Source: Ruminococcus flavefaciens ND2009
GTDB taxonomy: Bacteria > Bacillota > Clostridia > Oscillospirales > Ruminococcaceae
NCBI RefSeq assembly: GCF_000621785.1
Contig: NZ_JHXI01000019.1
Coordinates: 1-44,612 of the forward strand
Length of the DNA: 44,612 nt
Direction: 5' to 3'
Positions 1-8,748 of this stretch are shown here, one piece after another (position 1 is the first letter of the stretch; each line of letters begins with the position of its first letter). A program made the translations under genes and the position numbers. The notes under the pieces are model-generated. The model saw only the letters and a program-made list of their open reading frames with translations. It was not told the DNA's origin and did no database searches.

Positions 1-340
1 TGATATATACGACCAATACCATAGAAGGCTTCAACCGTCAACTGAAAAAAGTAACTAAGGCAAAGTCTGTATTTCCCACTGATGACAGCCTTTTCAAAAT
101 GCTGTATCTGGCTATGAAGGACATCACGAAAAAGTGGACCGGTCGCCGACAGGACTGGAGCCGTATCTATGCTCAGCTTGTGATCTACTATGGTGACAGG
201 ATATCCGAATAACATTTTCATCTTGACAATCAAATAATCATGTGCTAATATGCAGATAAGACCGACTGCTTTCACAATCGGTCTCATCATATACTCTTTT
301 ATTGCACTATTTTTCGTTTACACAGAATTTGGGATTGACT
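1..340 (+). mobile_element. Right end of an IS256-type insertion sequence
   Basis: The transposase end is followed by about 100 bp without a credible gene and then by GTTTACACAGAATTTGGGAT near 316-335, which resembles the terminal inverted repeats of IS256 elements (TTTACACA...AATT). I place the end near 340 from this resemblance alone; the left end is outside the window, so the repeat pair and the target duplication cannot be compared. Confidence 0.6.
3..212 (+). CDS. IS256-family transposase, C-terminal end (cut by window edge)
   Basis: Open reading frame entering from the left window edge and stopping at TAA 210-212; 69 codons are visible. The translation contains TTNTIEGFNRQLKK, the Thr-Thr-Asn-x-Ile-Glu block near the C-terminus of IS256 (mutator-type) DDE transposases, followed by the usual K-x-W-T-G-R-x-x-W tail (KKWTGRRQDWSRIYAQL). 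The final catalytic Glu of the DDE triad should be the E of this IEG block. The protein would catalyse cut-and-paste or copy-out transposition of its own element. The N-terminal ~330 residues lie outside the window, so whether the gene is intact cannot be judged. Confidence 0.88.
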   Translation: MYTTNTIEGFNRQLKKVTKAKSVFPTDDSLFKMLYLAMKDITKKWTGRRQDWSRIYAQLVIYYGDRISE

Positions 341-471
341 CAGTTTTTAACGGCAGGCAGCGGTTACGCTGGCCTGCCGTTTTCTACATTATCAGTAAGA
401 AAGGAAATATCTATGAAACTCCCAACTTTTTAGTACAGTGAGAATCAGCTCAAAATACTTGAAAACATCAA

Positions 472-496
472 ACCGAGCGGCTGTCTGCCGCTCGGT
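472..496 (-). terminator. Terminator of the SpaA-protein operon
   Basis: Perfect 9-bp inverted repeat ACCGAGCGG / CCGCTCGGT with a 7-nt loop. Read leftward it is followed by TTTGATGTTTTC, a moderate U-rich tail; read rightward there is no U tract. It lies about 50 bp beyond the stop of the small peptide gene, as expected for a leftward operon end. Confidence 0.65.
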
Positions 497-547
497 CAAC
501 TTATGATTTATGATAGTTCTGCCGGAGCTTTCTGTTTTTTTCAGATT

Positions 548-640
548 TTACATCTGATCAAGCTCATTTTGACTTGTTGTTATGACATCTTCGCAGTCGA
601 AAACAACGATCTCTATCTCGGGTGGTGAATACTTATCCAT
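548..640 (-). CDS. Small 30-residue peptide of unknown function
   Basis: ATG at 640 to TAA at 548, 30 codons, preceded by a very strong AAAGGAGG ribosome site 8 bases upstream and only 37 bases after the stop of the giant SpaA-repeat gene, so it is co-transcribed and probably coupled. The peptide begins MDKYSPPEIEIVVFDCEDVI and ends in a Thr/Ser, Asn, Asp and Gln-rich tail with Met last. It is acidic, has one Cys, and has no signal peptide or membrane segment. I recall similar short Firmicute peptides with a P-x-x-E-x-x-x-F-x-x-E-D-V/I-I-T-x-S pattern, but cannot verify that here. Possible roles include a signalling or modified-peptide precursor or an accessory factor for the surface protein; none is shown. 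Confidence 0.68.
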   Translation of the reverse strand: MDKYSPPEIEIVVFDCEDVITTSQNELDQM

Positions 641-677
641 CAATAGACCTCCTTTGTGTTATTCTGATATTATCTGT

Positions 678-3600
678 TCAGGAAGTTGTAGCGTGATCTG
701 CATTAACATACTCATTTGCAGCGATATAATATGCTGTGATAGCCTTCGCCATTTTCAGATTTTTGTCAGATACGCTGTCTTCGTCACTTATGTAATTGTT
801 CATGACACGGTAAACCCATGAAAGTGCGGAGAGTGAATAGTTTTTGTCTTTTAAAGTGATAGTATAGTTTTTCGCAAGCTGATCAGGTGTTATTTCTGTG
901 ATCTCAAAATAAGACGGATAAGTCGTTTTATTTACTTTTGTACTTGCTTCCGAAATTAAACTGCCTGATTTTGTTTTAGCAGCAACACCTTTTATGTACA
1001 GACGTATAGCCGTTCTCGAATCAAGAACAAGAGAGATCTTAGCTTCATTCGAATCAAAATTCGGAGCATATTGATCAAGCATTCCGAGTCTGATAAGATC
1101 ATCTTCTGAGATATCGGTCTGTTTAAGGTAAGCCTCAAGTGATTCAGCAAATCCATGGTCTCCCTCATAGAAATAATCAGCGGATGCAGAGCCAAAAACT
1201 ATTGTTGCTTTTATAAGAGTAAGAGCTTCAGGCTCAGTCACAGTTTTGAGAGCGGATTCAAGATAATCAGAAACTGAATAAGGCTCAGAAGTATAGATCA
1301 CTTTATCTTTTTTTACCACCTCAGCGACTATTTTTTCGTTCAGGTCTTTTGCGTAAACATGGGCGGTCACACAATATTTGCCGTTCTTCTCGGTGAATTC
1401 AACCATCTGTCCGTTTTCAAGACAATTGCCGGTCAGCAAGACCTTGTAATCAGCAGCTTCATATGCTGGGATCGATTCATTAAGATAGAAATTCAGACCA
1501 AGAGTGTCGCTGAGAGTTAACGAAATATTATTAATATATTTGAGATGGTCGTCCTCAACAACGAGTGTCTTTCCGTCATCTTCTGTGTAAGTTCTGCCGT
1601 TTGTTACAGTCTGAACGTTCTCAACAAGACCATCTTTGATCTCAAATGTAAATTCAGATATTACTGAATACCCTAATGGAGCTGTGTCCTCAACGAGTTT
1701 ATAAGCACCGTCTTTCAGACCTGTGAACTTAGCACTGTTGCCTTCAAAGCTTACAGATTTCGCGCCGTTCTCAACTCTGATAGCATCCTCGCCCTCACCG
1801 ATAACTACACCCGTGAGATTTCTATTTTCGTTCATTGCTGTGAGCGTGAACTCTGCATGACCTGATTCCTCAGGAATTTCCTTAGCGCCCAGTGCCTTCT
1901 TGTCGATTGTGATTATCGGAGCATCTTCAATGACCATAGTCATGAATCCGATCGCTCTTCCGTTTGAATCTACGACTTTGTCATCAACGTAGGTCCTTCC
2001 GTTTGAGACCGCTTCAACTCCGAATATCATACCACCTTTTATAACGAATGTAAACTCGCTTACGACTGAATATCCGATAGGAGCTGTGTCCTCAATAAGT
2101 GTGTATTCGCCGTCTGCAAGTCCGATAAGTGTTACTGTATTTCCGTCAAATGTTATTCTGTCAGTACTTTCTGTAATTTCGCTGCTGTTAACGACAATAC
2201 CCTTCAGATCAGTGCCCTCATCGTTTGCAATGAGAGTAAACTTAGCTTTGCCAGCTTCCTCAGGTATCTCCTTTGCACCAAGAGCCTTCTTATCGATAAC
2301 GATAGAGCCCTTCTTAACATTAAGGAGATGAGTGTAAGGTCTTGTGCCTATCGTGCGGTCGCCGTTCTTCAATGCAACAGCACCGTTTTCTATGTATATT
2401 GTCCTTGGTTCAGCTTTTTCGTAAATAGTAGGTGCTTTTACTTCTTCAAGGATATACTCACCGTCCATGAGTCCTCTGAGTGTCTTAGGATTCTCGTCAT
2501 TAGTGTTCCATGTTACGGACTCACCAACTTCAAGAGTATCTGCACCCTCTATAACTGTTGCTGCCTTGTCAGAAGCCTTCTTGAATGTCAGCTTCATCTC
2601 AGCTCCCTCATGTGTGTCATCGGGAGTTGTATTTTCTTCAACGTCATAGAACTTGTAGAAATCTATCTCGGAAACGTCGTCCTTAATGATGATCTCATTA
2701 CCGTTCTTTACTGAAGCGCCTGTTGTGTAAGCTTCGTTTACTGATACCTTGCCGTTCTCTACAACAAATACAAATTCGGATTCGACCTTTGTATATCCGT
2801 TAGGAGAAGCTGTCTCTCTGAGAACATACTCACCATCAGCAAGGCTTGAGATATCAACACTTCCGCCTGTAAATGAGAGTGTCGTCTTATCCGTTGAGAG
2901 AATTGCTGTATTTTCATTTAGTACAGCCTTGTCGTCTGTAGTCTTGGGTTTTATTTTAGCGTCGATCTGTGTGATCTCTTCGTTACCCTTGTCGCAGCGG
3001 ATAGTGTACTCTGTTCCGTCATCAAGTGTGACAACGTAGATACCGTCATACATACCGCATATAACAAGCTTATCTTCTGCTGTACCACTGTATGTGTAAA
3101 CGTTCTGTTCAGTGATGTAGTTTATCCACTCATCATTTACTGTTATATGATTGAGTGTCTTACCGCTCAATGTGAACGACTGATTACCGTCGAGAGTGAT
3201 TTCAACAGACTTGTCATTGTTATCTTCAATGTCGTAATTATCATCAACAAAAGCCTTGATCCTGCTCTTCGCATTATCATTTGTGCCGACAACTGAAATA
3301 TTGTCCAGTGCCTTGCCGTCTAATCTTGAAAGCTCGAACTCAGCACCCTCGATAATGTTTCTGCCTATGTCAGCCTTGCTGATCTTAACTGTATGGATGT
3401 CGTCATAAAGTGTAATTACATTTTCAGTAGTTCCTTCATCGCCGCCCTTGAGAACAAGTCTCTCGTTTCCGTCTTCATCATCTTCAAGATCTACATAGAA
3501 TACTCTTGAGTCAGCAGTTGACATACCTAATGGAGTCTCTACTTCTTCAAGTTTGTATTCACCACATGGAAGACCTGTAAATATTACGGTGTCGCCTGTG

Positions 3601-6600
3601 GAATAAAATTCAAATGCTGTTGACGGATCTTCTGCCACATTCTGGATATTGTTTATATCCAACTTGTAAGGAGAAAGCTTTGCATCTGCAATACCTGGCT
3701 GTATGCTGCTTCCGTCCTCTCTGAAGAATACTTCGTTCTTAGCACGGACATTGGACATATCAGTAGGAATACCGTCGCTCACACCTGTAAGTCTGAGCTT
3801 AGCCCCAACGACAGGTATCTCAACTGAATCGTTTGATTTGCTTGTCTTGCGTACAGTAACTGTGAAGAGTTCATCAACAGCTGTTACCGAAGCATCTTCC
3901 CAGTCTGACTTGTTTGCAGTAAAGACATATTCAGGATTGTCGGAAGTAACTTCACCGTTGAAGATAGAAAGCTCTGTCTTCTTAATCTTCTGGTGTCCGT
4001 CAGGAGCATATACCTCAGAGAGTTCATACTTACCGTTCGGGAGGCCATAAAGTTTAAGGTCTTCTTCAACTGTCTCCCACAGTATCTCAGTCTCTGAGAT
4101 ATCAGGATTGCCTTCACTAAATTCTTTTCCTTCAAAGTTTGATGTGACTCCGAGGAGATCAGCATCAGTTTTTTCAGGTTCAACAAGTGTGAGCTTAAGC
4201 TGTGCGTCGAGCACTCTTTCATCGTTGCTCTCTACATTATATTCTGAACCTGTTGTCTCTTCGATGTGTGTTGTGTCATTTATTTTTCTGAATGTAACGT
4301 CATTCTTGACTTCAATAACTTCGTTAATGAAGCTGATAACGTTTGCGCCGCTTGTATTATCAAGAGACAGCCATTCATATTCAGCAGAATCAGCTATGCC
4401 ATCTGTTATGAACTTAACATCGGTAACTTCAAATACGCCGTCATATTTAGCAAAGAGAAGATTGTTGATATCAACAGCTTCCTTGAAAGTGATAGTCGCT
4501 GTCTTGGATGCGTCATCATATACAAAGCTGCACATTTCGTCCTGGAACTTGCCGCCTGAAACGTGAGCGCCCGTAGGTGCAGAAGAATTGATCTTATATT
4601 CAACATTTGAAGGTGCTGCGGTCATTGAAGCGATTATCTTCTTTACATTTGCATAACCTATAGTACCGTCAAAATTATCATATGAAATAAGAGTATTTCC
4701 ATTGCTGTCATCTACGCTGTATCTATGCTTACCGCCGTCAAGATCACGGCCTATTCCCATTTCAAAAGCATTTCTGCCAAGAATAGGTGTAAGCTCTTCT
4801 GTAACGGTGAAGTACTGCTTAACACCTTCACGCTCCTTGCTGCAATTATCAGGAGCATATTTCTCTACTATATAATAAGTACCAGGAGCAAAAGATTTGC
4901 TAAGTCCAACAGAACCGGTCATGTCAGGTCTGATATTGTCGATGTAAGGAGTTTTATCGTCTTCCTTGAAGATCTGGAGAACAGCACCGCTTATAAAGTT
5001 GTTGTCCTGATCTACCTTTGCAATACGTATCCTGCACTCGTCATTCTTGTTTACAATGTTTATGACTCTTCCACTTGGAGAATCAGCATTTATTTTTTCC
5101 CATTCGCCCGTATTTGCTTTTTCGTCGCCGAGACGATAGCCGTTTTCAGCAGCGTCTATTTCAAACGGGAGATCTCTTATAGGCTCTCCGTGAGCGATCG
5201 AACGCTTGTAGAACACTTCCTTGTCGTCAGCATAGCCCTTTATGATAACGATATCACTTGAAGTGATATCATATCCTTCAGGAGCTTCTGTTTCGATGAT
5301 CCTGTATACCTTTAACTTATCCGATGCATTTACTGCATAAGGAAGAGCTAATTCCATATCACTTGAACGGAAAGTTGCCTTTACAGTCTCAGCAGAGTCC
5401 CATTTCCATGATGATACGCTCTTTGCAATTTCACCATCTTTCGGCATCTTGCTGTAGATGTGGATAGAAGCACCGTTGTAGGTGTATATTTCTTCTACGA
5501 AACCGATATTGGCTCCTATGAGAGGCACTCCTTTGGAATCGACCTTGTTCACTGTGAATGCCTGTTCATCAATGAACTCAAGTTTTGTTTTAAGACTGCA
5601 GCTTATATTAAGAACTGTGCTTGCCACATCTCCCTTATACTTAACGATGTAGTTAGCAGAGACAGGCTGTATAGCATCTTTTATGCTTGCATCAGCTTCT
5701 TCATCAGCATATCTTACAGCAGTAATTGTTCTTTCAGTATCATTATTTACTGTTACTATGATCTTTTTATCATTATATGTAAAAGTGCCGTCATCATTTT
5801 CAGTGAGCGGAGATAAGGATGAATCGTAATAAAGCTCATCTTCAACAAATGAAAATCCACTGGGATCCAACTCATTTCCAAGCTTTATGACACTGTTTAT
5901 AGTACCATCGTTCTCGTTTATCTCAATACTGTATCTGTCTCCGTCAAGTTCATAATAACCGTTTACAGGTTTTACAGATGTGCCGTTATAGACTACGGTG
6001 TATACTTTGTCATCAGTATCGATTTCGATAAATTCAAAGTCATCTGCAAGTTCATCATCAGATACGGCAATACCATTTACATAAGCCTTTATGATATTGC
6101 CTTCAGCATCGACGTCGAAATCCAATTCATTACCGCCGGCTTTGTAAGTGTTTTGGGCAACAGAAAGCGGTGAAAGCTTTACAGTTTCAATGACATCAGA
6201 AAAAGTGTTGTCTTTATAAAGGTTAAAGATAACAGTTTTACAATAATCAATACTATTTTCGTTATCTGACGGATCAATGTAAGTGCCTATATTTCCTTCA
6301 ACAATCTCGAAACAGTATTCGTTATCAGAAACTGCATATCCGTCAGGTGCTGATATTTCTTTAAGAACGTATCTCCCTGCTTTTGTATAAAGGATATCTT
6401 GTCCTGATCCTGCCGAAGTGAGCGTAAGTTCAGGCTCCGTTCCGAGAATACCGTCGGTCACAGGATAAAGGCCAAGTACTGAACCAGCCAAAAAAGCATT
6501 ATCGTCGTCCTGTATAAGAACGTCAAGCATGCAGCTTATGTCATAGGTGCTTATTGCTGTATCCTCATTAGAGTTCAAAACCGGCTCCTGATTTAGCGGT

Positions 6601-6743
6601 GGGCTTTGTGTGTCAGCGATAGCGCCTGTAGCAAATGTGTTAGTTAATGCACCGGAATATGCGGTATTTGGTAATGCATAAATAACAGTCAGCAGACCTG
6701 AGGTCAGACAGCTTATAAGACGCTTTGTTAAAGATTTCTTCAT
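678..6743 (-). CDS. Giant secreted SpaA-repeat surface protein (~2021 aa)
   Basis: Signal peptide at the N-terminus (MKKSLTKRLISCLTSG followed by a hydrophobic run to about residue 30). I prefer the second ATG (6743), because AAAAGGA lies 9 bases before it but only 3 before the ATG at 6749. The body holds about nine SpaA/prealbumin-type beta modules, recognised by repeated E-x-x-A-P-x-G-Y strands (for example KEISAPDGY near 130, ETEAPEGY near 500, RETASPNGY near 1330, IEDTAPIGY and VEDTAPLGY near 1555 and 1685). The two modules near 1480-1735 are close copies, both starting DKKALGAKEIPEE. The last ~285 residues form a different domain (ISLTLSDTLGLNFYL...YAKDLNEKI...YSVSDYLESAL), a type I recall from clostridial surface proteins. 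There is no LPxTG or other C-terminal sorting signal and no dockerin, so anchoring is unexplained. Likely an adhesin or stalk protein outside the cell. Confidence 0.85.
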   Translation of the reverse strand: MKKSLTKRLISCLTSGLLTVIYALPNTAYSGALTNTFATGAIADTQSPPLNQEPVLNSNEDTAISTYDISCMLDVLIQDDDNAFLAGSVLGLYPVTDGILGTEPELTLTSAGSGQDILYTKAGRYVLKEISAPDGYAVSDNEYCFEIVEGNIGTYIDPSDNENSIDYCKTVIFNLYKDNTFSDVIETVKLSPLSVAQNTYKAGGNELDFDVDAEGNIIKAYVNGIAVSDDELADDFEFIEIDTDDKVYTVVYNGTSVKPVNGYYELDGDRYSIEINENDGTINSVIKLGNELDPSGFSFVEDELYYDSSLSPLTENDDGTFTYNDKKIIVTVNNDTERTITAVRYADEEADASIKDAIQPVSANYIVKYKGDVASTVLNISCSLKTKLEFIDEQAFTVNKVDSKGVPLIGANIGFVEEIYTYNGASIHIYSKMPKDGEIAKSVSSWKWDSAETVKATFRSSDMELALPYAVNASDKLKVYRIIETEAPEGYDITSSDIVIIKGYADDKEVFYKRSIAHGEPIRDLPFEIDAAENGYRLGDEKANTGEWEKINADSPSGRVINIVNKNDECRIRIAKVDQDNNFISGAVLQIFKEDDKTPYIDNIRPDMTGSVGLSKSFAPGTYYIVEKYAPDNCSKEREGVKQYFTVTEELTPILGRNAFEMGIGRDLDGGKHRYSVDDSNGNTLISYDNFDGTIGYANVKKIIASMTAAPSNVEYKINSSAPTGAHVSGGKFQDEMCSFVYDDASKTATITFKEAVDINNLLFAKYDGVFEVTDVKFITDGIADSAEYEWLSLDNTSGANVISFINEVIEVKNDVTFRKINDTTHIEETTGSEYNVESNDERVLDAQLKLTLVEPEKTDADLLGVTSNFEGKEFSEGNPDISETEILWETVEEDLKLYGLPNGKYELSEVYAPDGHQKIKKTELSIFNGEVTSDNPEYVFTANKSDWEDASVTAVDELFTVTVRKTSKSNDSVEIPVVGAKLRLTGVSDGIPTDMSNVRAKNEVFFREDGSSIQPGIADAKLSPYKLDINNIQNVAEDPSTAFEFYSTGDTVIFTGLPCGEYKLEEVETPLGMSTADSRVFYVDLEDDEDGNERLVLKGGDEGTTENVITLYDDIHTVKISKADIGRNIIEGAEFELSRLDGKALDNISVVGTNDNAKSRIKAFVDDNYDIEDNNDKSVEITLDGNQSFTLSGKTLNHITVNDEWINYITEQNVYTYSGTAEDKLVICGMYDGIYVVTLDDGTEYTIRCDKGNEEITQIDAKIKPKTTDDKAVLNENTAILSTDKTTLSFTGGSVDISSLADGEYVLRETASPNGYTKVESEFVFVVENGKVSVNEAYTTGASVKNGNEIIIKDDVSEIDFYKFYDVEENTTPDDTHEGAEMKLTFKKASDKAATVIEGADTLEVGESVTWNTNDENPKTLRGLMDGEYILEEVKAPTIYEKAEPRTIYIENGAVALKNGDRTIGTRPYTHLLNVKKGSIVIDKKALGAKEIPEEAGKAKFTLIANDEGTDLKGIVVNSSEITESTDRITFDGNTVTLIGLADGEYTLIEDTAPIGYSVVSEFTFVIKGGMIFGVEAVSNGRTYVDDKVVDSNGRAIGFMTMVIEDAPIITIDKKALGAKEIPEESGHAEFTLTAMNENRNLTGVVIGEGEDAIRVENGAKSVSFEGNSAKFTGLKDGAYKLVEDTAPLGYSVISEFTFEIKDGLVENVQTVTNGRTYTEDDGKTLVVEDDHLKYINNISLTLSDTLGLNFYLNESIPAYEAADYKVLLTGNCLENGQMVEFTEKNGKYCVTAHVYAKDLNEKIVAEVVKKDKVIYTSEPYSVSDYLESALKTVTEPEALTLIKATIVFGSASADYFYEGDHGFAESLEAYLKQTDISEDDLIRLGMLDQYAPNFDSNEAKISLVLDSRTAIRLYIKGVAAKTKSGSLISEASTKVNKTTYPSYFEITEITPDQLAKNYTITLKDKNYSLSALSWVYRVMNNYISDEDSVSDKNLKMAKAITAYYIAANEYVNADHATTS

Positions 6744-6831
6744 GTGCATTCGTCCTTTTCATATAGATATTATAGTTCTGTATTATCATATACTTGTTTG
6801 TGTGTATGATTTTTTACAGAATCTAATATTA

Positions 6832-6861
6832 ATTATAGCACAACTGCAGGCTGTTTTGCAA
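6832..6861 (-). promoter_or_regulatory. Promoter of the SpaA-repeat gene
   Basis: Leftward -35 TTGCAA (6856-6861), an 18-base spacer and consensus -10 TATAAT (6832-6837), about 90 bases upstream of the start codon. Nothing else on this strand between here and the gene looks like a better promoter. Confidence 0.65.
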
Positions 6862-7080
6862 TACTTTAAAGTGACAAAAATCAAAAAGAATTTTGCGTAA
6901 CTCTTATACCTGAAAATCTACTGTGCGTTGATGTATCGTAAGCGTCAAATAGACCTTCTCCAATAATTGGCCAGTTTGATGCAGGTACAGCTTCATATTA
7001 CGGAAGCATCCTTTTGTGACTGCTCTTGTGATAAGGCTTTAAAGCTCTCTTCAGCGAAGAAATTCAGCGTAGCATTTTAA
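6862..7080. other. Gene-free stretch between the SpaA promoter and the island edge
   Basis: No credible gene. A 25-codon rightward open stretch ending at TGA near 7018 reads PSPIIGQFDAGTASYYGSIL and may be a protein remnant, but it lacks a start and ribosome site. Confidence 0.4.
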
Positions 7081-7091
7081 TTGTTAAATAA

Positions 7092-7170
7092 AACAAGTGG
7101 TTGACAGTTTTTTGTCAAAAAAACGAGCCCACAAATGCCTGTTTTAAGCCATTTGTGAGCCCTGATTTTT
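7092..7170. repeat. Outer copy of the junction block (arm site + hairpin) left of the island
   Basis: Contains AACAAGTGGT (7092-7101) and the hairpin GAGCCCACAAATG / CATTTGTGAGCCC (about 7125-7162). Read leftward the hairpin is followed by GTTTTTTTGAC, i.e. a terminator. The block starts TTGTTAAATAAAA and parallels the block just left of ssrA (39430-39525). It is either the original chromosomal ssrA terminator, displaced by the island, or the right end of an earlier element in a tandem array. Confidence 0.7.
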
Positions 7171-7173
7171 AGA

Positions 7174-7187
7174 CGAGGGGAATTGAA
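7174..7187. other. Left attachment site of the island (att core)
   Basis: CGAGGGGAATTGAA, identical and in the same orientation as 39542-39555 inside the T-arm of ssrA. It follows TTTTTAGA here, whereas the ssrA copy follows GGTGGAGG. A 14-bp direct repeat with one copy in a tmRNA 3' end and a tyrosine recombinase just inside it is the standard signature of ssrA-targeted integration. Confidence 0.8.
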
Positions 7188-7301
7188 AAAGTAGAAGCAC
7201 TTTTAGTGATTTTTGCTAAATTGCGAAAATGGCTGTATTTCGCGGTATTTTACGAATTCACTTTTAGCAGCTTCAAGTGTTTTTTGGCAGCTTTTGGTAC
7301 A

Positions 7302-7322
7302 AATAAGTGGTAAACAAGTGGT
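7302..7322 (+). repeat. Arm-type direct repeats of the integrase, left island end
   Basis: AATAAGTGGT (7302-7311) and AACAAGTGGT (7313-7322), 11-bp period. The same pair occurs at 39445-39465, and single copies lie at 7092, 35982 and 38233. Short direct repeats about one helical turn apart near both element ends are typical of the arm-binding sites of Tn916-class integrases; that function is inferred. Confidence 0.6.
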
Positions 7323-7629
7323 TGGAATACGTTTTTTCCTGAAAAAACGAATCCAAATCGTCACAATTTTCTTCAAAATATTGTATGCCAAAGTCAGCTT
7401 TTTGTCACGAATTGTTATCCAGTATAGTATGTCGGATAGGGGAGAGTTTATGATGCAAATTGGCAGGCCAACATCATCGTTGATAAGAGAATTGTGTAGT
7501 CACTAACGCTTCAGCGACAAGTATCAGTTTATTAGTTCTGAACAGTTTGCTTTTGATTTCGTCTCGGAGACAAATGTTTTTATAATTCTTTATAATTATT
7601 ATAACTCATAAGGGAAATCCTTATTAAAA
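7323..7629. other. Gene-free left end of the island
   Basis: AT-rich DNA with no supported gene on either strand. An open frame at 7213-7506 lacks a ribosome site and its translation resembles nothing I know. Confidence 0.4.
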
Positions 7630-8733
7630 TTAGTTCATTACAGTCGTACTAGAACCAATTATAATCATTTCTGCGATTGATTTTATCAAGGGTAGTTCTT
7701 TTTGTAATTCTGAATCATCTTTATAAGGTCTATATCTTTCAGAATTCTTCCCGCTTTTGCTATGAACCAAAGCATTTCTAGTAAAGTATATTCTTTTTGC
7801 TAAAAGCGTGATTACCCCGTCTGGATTATTCCACGTAATTGTGGGTGCTTTAGCAAAATTAACCTTGGTGTTTTGATAATATGTAGATAATGAGTCGCTA
7901 ATCTCTTCAAGTTTATTTTTTAGTTCCTCAACATCAACATATTCATTAAGTACATGGAACACTTCCATCCAAATTAGCCCTTGTGTCAGATTAACCGACG
8001 AGAACATCGCTTTAATCTTATCTTCAAATCTTGCCCGAAAATCTTCTGTATAAATGCTTGGCAGAATTCGAGCGCCTGCCACTGAACCTGCTCCTTCGGC
8101 TAACTGAACTGGATATTTATCACCAAGACCACAAAACTCGATTTGTGAGTTCGTTATCTGAAAGAACACATCCATTCCGGAATTGTTTACCAATTTCTCT
8201 ATTAATACTTCATGAGAATCCGAATGGTCATATGCAAGCTGATAACCTTCTTTTAGGTCGGTTTCATTATGGCAAATCTTAATACCAACGCTTGCACAGC
8301 CATCTGCCGGCTTTACTATTACCGGGAATTGAATCTCACAAGGACTATCAGGTGACCAATTATACTTTGGTGCTACAGGAATATCAAATTTTTGGCACAG
8401 CTCTTTGAATTTTCTTTTATTCATTAAGGTGTCCCACTGTTGAAGCGTACAATAGCAAGGTAACCCCAATTCAGCGAGATACTGTGTGGCTTGGCGAATT
8501 ACTCCTTCATGACTACCTACATATACACCATCAATATTTTTCTCTTTAATCAGATTCTTCATTCCTTCGTGATCAGTCGAATCAACAAAGTAATATTCTT
8601 TAAACTTTTTATTGGGATTCTTACCAGTTGTCACAAGTTGAATATCATTTTCTGCTGCAAATGCAAAAAGAATATCAGCCCATGCTGTTCCGCCAAGGAC
8701 AAGAAGCCTTTTCCCCTTTAATTCGTCAAACAT
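7630..8733 (-). CDS. Chimeric protein: truncated ATP-grasp enzyme fused to a HEPN-like tail
   Basis: Start ATG with GGAG 8 bases upstream. Residues 1-100 are a Rossmann-like pre-ATP-grasp domain (RLLVLGGTAWADILFA). Residues 100 to ~260 are an ATP-grasp domain with the nucleotide-binding strand FPVIVKPADGCASVGI and the adenine-contact region VLIEKLVNNSGMDVFF. The match stops at GLIWMEVF, before the second metal-binding strand (E-x-N/G-x-R) that every active ATP-grasp ligase needs. Residues ~265-367 instead look like the C-terminus of an unrelated protein: a helical segment, KRIYFTRNALVHSKSGKNSE, then a helical end. R-N-A-L-V-H fits the R-x4-H motif of HEPN domains, many of which are RNases. 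As a ligase it is probably dead; the tail may or may not be active. It sits at the degenerate left edge of the island, which favours accidental fusion. Confidence 0.72.
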   Translation of the reverse strand: MFDELKGKRLLVLGGTAWADILFAFAAENDIQLVTTGKNPNKKFKEYYFVDSTDHEGMKNLIKEKNIDGVYVGSHEGVIRQATQYLAELGLPCYCTLQQWDTLMNKRKFKELCQKFDIPVAPKYNWSPDSPCEIQFPVIVKPADGCASVGIKICHNETDLKEGYQLAYDHSDSHEVLIEKLVNNSGMDVFFQITNSQIEFCGLGDKYPVQLAEGAGSVAGARILPSIYTEDFRARFEDKIKAMFSSVNLTQGLIWMEVFHVLNEYVDVEELKNKLEEISDSLSTYYQNTKVNFAKAPTITWNNPDGVITLLAKRIYFTRNALVHSKSGKNSERYRPYKDDSELQKELPLIKSIAEMIIIGSSTTVMN

Positions 8734-8748
8734 ATAGCCATCTCCCTT

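Noticed and set aside
250..441. 63-codon rightward frame after the IS256 transposase
   Set aside because: It runs across the presumed IS end, has no ribosome site and no recognisable sequence.
582..821. 79-codon rightward frame
   Set aside because: Antisense to the small peptide gene and the end of the SpaA-repeat gene; both of those have better start signals.
7203..7506. Open frames on both strands near the left island end
   Set aside because: No ribosome sites, unlikely protein composition, and they overlap the arm-type repeats.
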